Source: an uncultured Mucilaginibacter sp.
GTDB taxonomy: Bacteria > Bacteroidota > Bacteroidia > Sphingobacteriales > Sphingobacteriaceae
Reading direction: 5' to 3'
Length of the DNA stretch: 64,000 nucleotides
Assembly: GCF_937859865.1 (NCBI RefSeq)
Contig: NZ_CALMAT010000009.1
Coordinates: forward strand, 1 to 64,000
Below the pieces are notes generated by a model. It saw only the letters and a list, made by a program, of their open reading frames with translations. It searched no databases and was not told where the DNA came from. The position numbers were made by a program, and so were the translations under genes. This document shows positions 57,854 to 64,000 of the stretch, piece by piece (the first letter of the stretch is position 1; each line of letters starts with the position of its first letter).

Positions 57854-59697
57854 TTTTGGTTGCTGTAAATGGTGATGGATTGTGGTTGAAGGGAAACCGG
57901 AGCGGAAGCGTTAACAGATTGAGGCACATTTTCCGGTCCGTTCCATTCGGGATCGGCAGAAGCCAAAGCTTTATACCATTGCTGCTGGTTGTGCGGCAAT
58001 TGAATTTGCTGGATTTGCTCAGAAAAGTTCATCAAACAAAGCACCTGGTTATCTTCGTGCCAGCGGTGCAGCATTAACGTTTTAGTGTTTTCATCCGAAG
58101 AAACCTCCAAATGCTGCCGGTTTAAGTGATGCAAAGCAGGAAGTTTTTTCCGCAAGGAAATCAAGGCTTTGTAAAAGCGCAGCATGGCAGCGTGCGGTTC
58201 CTTCCCGACCAAATCCCATTGCAATTTTGATTGGTTAAAAGTAGCTTCGTCCACCGGGTCGGGCGCTTCGCCTTCGGCATGAAAAGCGGCAAATTCTGCT
58301 TTGCGGCCTTTGCGTACCGCTTCGGCCAGTTCCGGATCGGTGTGGCTTACGAAGTACAAAAACGGATTTGGTTCGCTGTATTCTTCGCCCATAAAAAGCA
58401 TTGGTAAAAAAGGCGCTACTAAAACCGATCCGGCCATCAGTTTCTGCATTTCAAAACTGAAAAGCTGGCTGCTGCGTTCGCCCAACATCCGGTTTCCAAC
58501 CTGGTCGTGGTTTTGGGAGAAGACGATAAACTGCTCGCCCGGGTTATGTTCGGTTTTGATGCCAAAGGTTTTTTTGCGGTGCGGCGAATACAAACCGTCG
58601 TAAACGTAAGCATTGCGGTAGGCTTTTTCCAGATGCTTGATGCCTTCAAAATCTGAATAATAGCCCGTTTTATCACCGCTAACGGTAACGCGCAAAGCGT
58701 GATGAAACTCATCAATCCATTGCGCATCCATCCCGAAACCTTCTTTTTCCAAAGGGTTGACAAAGCGCGTATCGTTCAAATCCAGCTCCACGATTAAGTG
58801 ATGTTTGCGGCCGGTTTCGGCCATCAACTGGTTTACTTCCTGCTTAATTTCGCGTAGCAAATGCTTGGTGCTGAAATCTTTAATGGCGTGAACCGCATCC
58901 ATCCGCAAGGCATCAATATGGAAATCGCGGAACCACATCAGCACGTTTTCGATGTAATACTGACGCACGGCATCGCAGTATTCGTCGTCAAAATTAATGG
59001 CGTTTCCCCAGGGCGTATTGTATTTTTGGGTAAAGTACTGGCCAAATTCGCCAAAATAATTGCCTTCCGGTCCTAAATGGTTGTACACCACATCCAGCAC
59101 CACGGCGATGCTTTTTTTATGGCACAAATTTACGAGGTGCTGCAAACCTTGGGCACCGCCATAAGAATTTTGAACGGCGAAAGGAAAAACGCCATCGTAG
59201 CCCCAGTTCCGGCCACCGGGAAACTGGGCAACCGGCATAATTTCTATCGCCGTAATGCCCAGTTCTTTTAAATAATCCAGTTTTTCTTCGATGCCTGCAA
59301 AAGTACCTTGAGGCGTAAAAGTGCCGGTGTGCAACTCGTACAACAAGTAACCTGCTAAAGGATAGTTTTGCCAGTTTTGATCGTCCCAATCAAAAGCAGA
59401 AAGATCAATGGCTTGCGATGCACCATGCACACTTTCAGGTTGTGCCAGCGAAGCAGGATCGGGCAACTCCTTTTCTCCGTCTAAAACAAATTGGTACGGG
59501 TCATTGGGTTTTAAATCCGAAGTTGTTAAAAGCCAGTAACCGTAGGATGCTTCTTTTAGCAGGTATTTTTTGTTATTAGAAGTGAGCAGCAGTTCTGCAG
59601 ATTTTGCTTTTGGCGCCCAAAGTTTTACTTCGGCTTCGCCTTCGGCATTAAAATTTACACCAATGCTGCGTTTTTTTAGGTTGAGATCAGTCAGCAT
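57850..59697 (-). CDS. treZ: Maltooligosyltrehalose trehalohydrolase
   Basis: 615 residues: an N-terminal beta domain (KLWAPKAKSAELLL), then a GH13 barrel with YLLYELHTGTFTPQGTFAGI, FHIDALRMDAVHAIKDFS (nucleophile Asp), HHLIVELDLNDTRFV (acid/base Glu) and FSQNHDQVGNRMLGERSSQL. It releases trehalose from the maltooligosyl trehalose made by the neighbouring TreY. It lies 2 nt after glgX and overlaps treY by four bases. Motif core at 59547-59558. Confidence 0.94.
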   Translation of the reverse strand: MLTDLNLKKRSIGVNFNAEGEAEVKLWAPKAKSAELLLTSNNKKYLLKEASYGYWLLTTSDLKPNDPYQFVLDGEKELPDPASLAQPESVHGASQAIDLSAFDWDDQNWQNYPLAGYLLYELHTGTFTPQGTFAGIEEKLDYLKELGITAIEIMPVAQFPGGRNWGYDGVFPFAVQNSYGGAQGLQHLVNLCHKKSIAVVLDVVYNHLGPEGNYFGEFGQYFTQKYNTPWGNAINFDDEYCDAVRQYYIENVLMWFRDFHIDALRMDAVHAIKDFSTKHLLREIKQEVNQLMAETGRKHHLIVELDLNDTRFVNPLEKEGFGMDAQWIDEFHHALRVTVSGDKTGYYSDFEGIKHLEKAYRNAYVYDGLYSPHRKKTFGIKTEHNPGEQFIVFSQNHDQVGNRMLGERSSQLFSFEMQKLMAGSVLVAPFLPMLFMGEEYSEPNPFLYFVSHTDPELAEAVRKGRKAEFAAFHAEGEAPDPVDEATFNQSKLQWDLVGKEPHAAMLRFYKALISLRKKLPALHHLNRQHLEVSSDENTKTLMLHRWHEDNQVLCLMNFSEQIQQIQLPHNQQQWYKALASADPEWNGPENVPQSVNASAPVSLQPQSITIYSNQK

Positions 59698-59699
59698 GC

Positions 59700-61817
59700 T
59701 TATTTTCTTTGGTTTTTTAAAACAACTACCGATCGTCCGGCTACATTGATCGTTTCTTCTGCCTTAAAACAAACGCCGTTTTCGGATATGCAATCTTCCG
59801 ATGTATCTAATACTTTGAGCCAGTTTTTTGCAAATTTTTCAGGTGGCAGCACGTAATCCAAAGGGCCATGGTAGGCGTTAAAGATCACGTAAAAACTGTC
59901 GTCCAAAATTTTATTGCCCTGTTCATCTACATAATGCAATTCGCGGCCGTTTAAAAATACGCCCAAGGATTTGGCAAAATCATGCGACCAATTTTCCTCC
60001 GACATTTCTATTCCTTCGGGCAAAAACCAGGCAATATCGTTTACCTTGGAACGGATAGCAACACCCTGAAACCAATTTCGGCGGCAAAAAACAGGATGGT
60101 TTTTGCGCAGCTCGATCAGTTTTTGGGTAAACTCCAGTAAACTTTGATCTGCATTTTCCCAGTCGAGCCACGAAACTTCGTTGTCCTGGCAGTAAGCATT
60201 ATTGTTTCCGCCTTGCGTTCGCCCAAACTCATCGCCGGCAACCAACATCGGCACACCTTGTGATAAAAATAAGGTGGTGAGCAAATTACGTTTTTGCTGG
60301 TTCCGAAGTTTGATAATTTCCGGGTCGTCAGTCAGGCCTTCTGTGCCGCAGTTCCAGGAGCGGTTATGGCTTTCGCCGTCGTTGTTGTTTTCGCCGTTTG
60401 CTTCGTTGTGTTTTTCATTGTACGAAACCAGGTCGTGCAACGTAAAACCATCATGTGCGGTAATAAAGTTGATGCTGGCCGTTGGGTTACGGGAATCATC
60501 CATGTACAAATCCGGGCTGCCGCTCAAACGTTCTGCAAACTCGCCCAGCATACTATCGGCGCCACGCCAGTAATCGCGCATGCAATCGCGGTACTTGCCG
60601 TTCCACTCGGCCCATTCGGATGGAAAGTTTCCTACCTGGTAACCGCCTTCGCCAATATCCCAGGGCTCTGCAATAAGTTTGGCTTGAGAGATGATCGGAT
60701 CCTGATAAATGATCTCAAAAAAGGAACTTAATTTGTTTACCTCGTGCAGTTCGCGCGCCAACGTGGCAGCCAAATCAAACCGGAAACCATCCACGTGCAT
60801 TTCGGTGATCCAGTAACGCAAACTATCCATAATTAAACGAAGCACGTTGGGCAAATTGGCGTTGAGCGTGTTGCCGGTGCCGGTGTAGTCTTTGTAATAG
60901 CGTTTGTTTTCTTCCATCAACCGGTAATAAGCCGTATTGTCTATACCTTTAAAAGAAAGCGTTGGGCCGAGTTCGTTCCCTTCGGCGGTATGGTTGTAAA
61001 CCACGTCAATAATCACTTCAAGCCCTGCTTTGTGCAGTTCTTTTACCATGTTTTTAAATTCGGTAACCTGCTGGCCTTGCGTGCCGCTGCTGGAGTAGCG
61101 CACATCTGGCGCAAAAAAACCGATGGTATTGTAACCCCAATAGTTGGACAGGTTGTGTTTTACCAAATGTTCATCAATGATAAAATGATGAACAGGCATC
61201 AGTTCTACGGCCGTAATCCCCAGTTCTTTTAAATATTTGATGGTTGCCGGATGCGCCATGGCTGCATAAGTGCCTCTGATTTCCTCCGGGATTTCGGGAT
61301 TGAGGTTGGTAAAGCCTTTAACATGGGTTTCGTAAATAATGGTTTTATGGTAAGGAATATCGGGCAGTTTGTCGCCTTCCCAATCGTATCTTTCGTCAAT
61401 GATAACACTTTTCGGAATATATTCTGCGTTGTCAACATCGCTGAAACTTAGGTCTTTATTCGGGTCGTTAATATCATAACCAAAAAGCGATTCGTGCCAT
61501 TTTACTGGCCCGGCGATGGATTTGGCATAAGGGTCAATCAAAACCTTGCATGCGTTGTAGCGTAAACCGTTCAGCGGATCATATGGGCCGTCAACACGGT
61601 AACCGTAAAGCTGCCCGGCTTTTAGTTTGGGGAGGTAAATATGCCAGATGTAATGCGTGCACTCTTTTACATCTATTTTTGTTTCGTGGCCGTCATCATC
61701 AAACAAACACAATTGTATTGCGGTAGCGCCGGGAGCAAAGAGCGCAAAATTAACACCTTTGTTGTCCAATGTTGCTCCTAAAGGGTATGGGTTTCCAGGA
61801 TAATTGTTCATAATCAT
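59700..61817 (-). CDS. glgX: Glycogen debranching enzyme
   Basis: 705 residues. GH13 isoamylase class: N-terminal NYPGNPYPLGATLDNKGVNFALFAPGATAIQLCLFDDDG, the barrel motifs VVYNHTAEGNELGPTLSFKGIDN, VDGFRFDLAATLARE, LIAEPWDIGEGGYQVGNFP and NFITAHDGFTLHDLVSYNEKHNEANGE. It cleaves alpha-1,6 branches and provides linear maltodextrin for TreY/TreZ and MalQ. First gene of the operon glgX-treZ-treY/malQ. Upstream lies a hairpin of variant motifs (61910-61939). Confidence 0.95.
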   Translation of the reverse strand: MIMNNYPGNPYPLGATLDNKGVNFALFAPGATAIQLCLFDDDGHETKIDVKECTHYIWHIYLPKLKAGQLYGYRVDGPYDPLNGLRYNACKVLIDPYAKSIAGPVKWHESLFGYDINDPNKDLSFSDVDNAEYIPKSVIIDERYDWEGDKLPDIPYHKTIIYETHVKGFTNLNPEIPEEIRGTYAAMAHPATIKYLKELGITAVELMPVHHFIIDEHLVKHNLSNYWGYNTIGFFAPDVRYSSSGTQGQQVTEFKNMVKELHKAGLEVIIDVVYNHTAEGNELGPTLSFKGIDNTAYYRLMEENKRYYKDYTGTGNTLNANLPNVLRLIMDSLRYWITEMHVDGFRFDLAATLARELHEVNKLSSFFEIIYQDPIISQAKLIAEPWDIGEGGYQVGNFPSEWAEWNGKYRDCMRDYWRGADSMLGEFAERLSGSPDLYMDDSRNPTASINFITAHDGFTLHDLVSYNEKHNEANGENNNDGESHNRSWNCGTEGLTDDPEIIKLRNQQKRNLLTTLFLSQGVPMLVAGDEFGRTQGGNNNAYCQDNEVSWLDWENADQSLLEFTQKLIELRKNHPVFCRRNWFQGVAIRSKVNDIAWFLPEGIEMSEENWSHDFAKSLGVFLNGRELHYVDEQGNKILDDSFYVIFNAYHGPLDYVLPPEKFAKNWLKVLDTSEDCISENGVCFKAEETINVAGRSVVVLKNQRK

Positions 61818-61909
61818 ATGGATAGTAAAGAAATCAGCCTTTTTAATGTTTTAATAACCAATAATTTTGCTTTAAAACTAATTTCGCCCGGGTTCGTATA
61901 TACCGGCCA

Positions 61910-61939
61910 ATACTGTTTTTACCAGCATAAAAACAGTAT
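61910..61939. repeat. Hairpin of two ACAG-form motifs
   Basis: ATACTGTTTTTA (61910-61921), loop CCAGCA, TAAAAACAGTAT (61928-61939): a perfect 12-bp stem. It lies in the divergent gap between glgX and the GH63-like gene and is the only place where the ACAG form is paired. Confidence 0.85.
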
Positions 61940-62068
61940 ATCGGACAATTGATTTTTGTGTATTTGATTCGGTTGGATTAGTTTAACTTTGAAGCCGTAC
62001 TGCTATTATTTATTAGGGTTTGATAGACATGCCGAACCATAACCACAACAAAACTTACTGATGCTTAA

Positions 62069-62097
62069 ATGCTGTTTTTATCAACCTAAAATCAGCA
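62069..62097 (-). repeat. ACAG-form motif copy before the GH63-like gene
   Basis: ATGCTGTTTTTATCAACC (core 62069-62080) followed by TAAAATCAG, about 35 nt before the ATG. Confidence 0.75.
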
Positions 62098-62114
62098 CAG
62101 GATAAAATTCTAAT

Positions 62115-64000
62115 ATGTTTGATGACAATACCGATGCAGAACAACTGCGCATACTCGAAAACGAAGCCAAAGAAGTCCCTTTAGAAAGATGGGGCCCTTA
62201 TTTGAGCGAACGGCAATGGGGCACCGTTCGGGAAGATTACAGCCAGAACGGCGATGCCTGGAACTATTTCCCGCATGACCATGCCCGCAGCCGCGTTTAC
62301 CGCTGGGGCGAGGACGGTTTGGCCGGAATTTCTGATTATTACCAGCAACTATGCTTTTCCATAGCTTTATGGAACGGAAAAGATAAGATTTTAAAAGAAC
62401 GCCTTTATGGTTTAACCAACTACCAGGGCAACCACGGCGAGGACGTAAAGGAACTGTACTACTATCTGGATAATGTGCCCACGCATTATTACATGAAATA
62501 TTTGTACAAATACCCGCAGCAGGCTTTTCCATATTACGAAATGAACCGCAGGAATGCCGAGCGTTCTAAACAAGAACAGGAATACGAACTGCTGGATACC
62601 GGTATTTTTGATGAAGACCGGTATTTTGATGTGGTGGTAGAATACGCCAAAAAAAGTTCGGAAGATATCCATATCCGCATCGAAATAACCAACCGCAGCG
62701 ATGAAGATGCGCCGATAACTGTGCTGCCAACTTTATGGTTTTACAACCGCTGGCAATACGATCAAACAAAAGCCAAACCCATTATCGAGGCGCAGGAAGA
62801 CGGATCGGTAAAGGCAACGCATGTGCCTTTGGGCACTTATCATTTGTATTACGACGAGCCGGATTACCAGTTGTTTACCGAAAACGAAACCAATAAAGAA
62901 CGCTTGTTCGGCACGCCCAACGATGTGCCTTTTGTAAAAGACGCTTTCCACGAAGCCGTCATTAACGGTACGGATTTGGAAGCTTTGCAGGAACTGAAAT
63001 CGGGCACCAAGTTTTCGCCGGTCTATCAGTTTATGGTGAAGGCAAAATCATCTAAAACCATCAAACTTCGTTTATCAAAAGGCCGGGTTAAAAATCCATT
63101 AGACGAAAAGTTCAATGCTCTTTTTACCACCCGAAAATTAGAGGCGGATATTTTCTACAAAAACTTATATCCTAATGCTACCAATCCGGATTTATTAAAC
63201 ATCCAGCGGCAGGCTTTTGCCGGTTTGCTTTGGAGCAGGCAATATTACCATTACGATACGCAACGCTGGCTGACCACGAGCGACGGCATTTCGCCGGTTG
63301 TAGAAAACCGGTTGAACGGACGGAACAGCAGTTGGAAATACCTCAAAAACCAGGACGTAATTTCTATGCCCGACAAATGGGAATATCCCTGGTACGCGGC
63401 CTGGGACCTCGCTTTTCATTGTGCGGCCATGGCAATGATTGACCCAAATTTTGCCAAGAACCAGTTGATCCTGATCATGCGCGAATGGTACATGAACCCG
63501 GAAGGGCAAATCCCGGCCTACGAATGGGATTTCAGCGATGTAAACCCGCCCGTTCATGCCTGGGCAGCTTTAGAAGTTTACCGCATCGAAAAAGAGAAAA
63601 AAGGGGTAGGCGACGTCAAGTTTTTAAAACGTATTTTCCAGAAACTCATCATCAATTTTACCTGGTGGACAAATCGTGTGGACGTGGAAGGCAAAAATAT
63701 TTTTGCCGGCGGTTTTTTGGGTTTGGATAACATCGGCGTGTTCGACCGCAACAGCAAACTGAACGGCAACCTGGAACTGGAGCAGGTAGACGGCACCAGT
63801 TGGATGGGCATGTACGCACTCAATATGATGGACATTGCGTTGGAAATTGCCATGCACGATGACTCTTTTGAAGATTCGGCCGTCAAATTTTACGAACATT
63901 TTGTGCTGATTGCCGATGCTTTGAACGGCATGGGTTTATGGAGCGAAGAAGACAAGTTTTTTTACGATACGCTGCGCCTGCAAAGCAACCATGCGTACCA
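62115..64000 (+). CDS. GH63-like glucosidase, truncated by the window edge
   Basis: Open from ATG 62115 to the end of the window (628 full codons); it is absent from the ORF track because no stop is reached. The protein reads MFDDNTDAEQLRILENEAKEVPLERWGPYLSERQWGTVREDYSQNGDAWNYFPHDHARSRVYRWGEDG, then NYQGNHGEDVKELYYYLDNVPTHYYMKYLYKYPQ, and later PDKWEYPWYAAWDLAFHCAAMAMIDPNFAK. These are hallmarks of MGH1/GH63-type (alpha/alpha)6 glucosidases of about 880 residues in bacteria. Role in the adjacent trehalose/glycogen cluster is likely, with exact substrate unknown. Confidence 0.88.
   Translation, partial: MFDDNTDAEQLRILENEAKEVPLERWGPYLSERQWGTVREDYSQNGDAWNYFPHDHARSRVYRWGEDGLAGISDYYQQLCFSIALWNGKDKILKERLYGLTNYQGNHGEDVKELYYYLDNVPTHYYMKYLYKYPQQAFPYYEMNRRNAERSKQEQEYELLDTGIFDEDRYFDVVVEYAKKSSEDIHIRIEITNRSDEDAPITVLPTLWFYNRWQYDQTKAKPIIEAQEDGSVKATHVPLGTYHLYYDEPDYQLFTENETNKERLFGTPNDVPFVKDAFHEAVINGTDLEALQELKSGTKFSPVYQFMVKAKSSKTIKLRLSKGRVKNPLDEKFNALFTTRKLEADIFYKNLYPNATNPDLLNIQRQAFAGLLWSRQYYHYDTQRWLTTSDGISPVVENRLNGRNSSWKYLKNQDVISMPDKWEYPWYAAWDLAFHCAAMAMIDPNFAKNQLILIMREWYMNPEGQIPAYEWDFSDVNPPVHAWAALEVYRIEKEKKGVGDVKFLKRIFQKLIINFTWWTNRVDVEGKNIFAGGFLGLDNIGVFDRNSKLNGNLELEQVDGTSWMGMYALNMMDIALEIAMHDDSFEDSAVKFYEHFVLIADALNGMGLWSEEDKFFYDTLRLQSNHAY

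Noticed and set aside
950-59558. Dispersed 12-mer as a Chi-like recombination site or KOPS
   Set aside because: Such sites are expected to be strongly strand-biased along a replichore. I count 28 on one strand and 20 on the other, with many inverted pairs. Not excluded without the replication origin.
950-59558. Dispersed 12-mer as a MITE or IS end
   Set aside because: Copies have no constant internal sequence beyond about 30 bp and no target duplications, and they occur inside conserved genes without breaking them.

Overview
The window looks like chromosome of a Bacteroidota bacterium, most likely family Sphingobacteriaceae (Mucilaginibacter/Pedobacter-like). The reasons are a giant PKD/Ig-repeat protein ending in a gliding-motility type C-terminal (type B T9SS) sorting domain, a TonB receptor with an N-terminal carboxypeptidase-regulatory-like domain, promoters of the TTG-N20-TAnnTTTG type, a DUF2795 protein, and AGCTGATAGCTG-type satellite DNA. 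Genus is inference.

Layout. 0-10.9 kb: GH19 chitinase, PduO-type cobalamin adenosyltransferase, ispD, queA, gltA, a DUF1080 lectin-like hydrolase, a holin-like membrane protein, a Gfo/Idh/MocA oxidoreductase, a decayed YefM/YoeB module and an NtrC-type regulator. 11.0-11.4 kb: RNase P RNA, minus strand. 11.6-14.0 kb: a frameshifted DUF4142 lipoprotein and an S53 peptidase. 14.2-19.5 kb: a minus-strand envelope cluster (SGNH-like/MBOAT O-acylation pair, YdcF, GT39-like and GT2 glycosyltransferases). 19.6-27.8 kb: a plus-strand outer-membrane uptake and respiratory cluster (CNGHCYL small protein, TonB receptor, PepSY protein, heavy-metal-binding lipoprotein, SCO, two cytochromes c, sorbosone-type dehydrogenase) that I read as a probable copper acquisition/delivery locus. 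28-34.4 kb: an oxidoreductase/AraC pair, an AT-rich island with an IS1-interrupted lipoprotein gene and a frameshifted beta-barrel gene, and an SDR/HxlR divergent pair, separated by related palindromic repeats. 34.6-41.4 kb: the 2263-residue T9SS protein, with an unusual structured 5' leader. 41.7-53.6 kb: a GH39-like glycosidase, a 5'-truncated HigB with intact HigA, DUF72, SRPBCC, DinB, SDR, PhyH, PAP2-like, omega-amidase plus methionine aminotransferase, and an intact DUF2683/YoeB pair. 53.6-64 kb: a maltodextrin-to-trehalose operon (glgX, treZ, treY-malQ fusion) and the start of a GH63-like glucosidase.

The most striking signal is not a gene. A 12-mer, TAAAAGAAG(C/T)AT, occurs 48 times by my hand count in 64 kb, against well under one expected by chance. 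A sister form, TAAAAACAG(C/T)AT, occurs another 8 times. Copies lie on both strands, mostly just past stop codons, often as inverted pairs that form terminator-like hairpins, but about 16 are inside genes in several reading frames. Many carry a T-rich block (AATTTTTAT) a little over one helical turn upstream. This is the architecture of DNA uptake sequences of Pasteurellaceae and Neisseria, which to my knowledge is not described for this phylum. I propose it as the system to follow up; the function is inference.

Gene decay is also frequent: frameshifts in yoeB, DUF4142 and the beta-barrel gene, IS1 in the lipoprotein gene, and a truncated higB. Sequencing error cannot be excluded for the single-base events.
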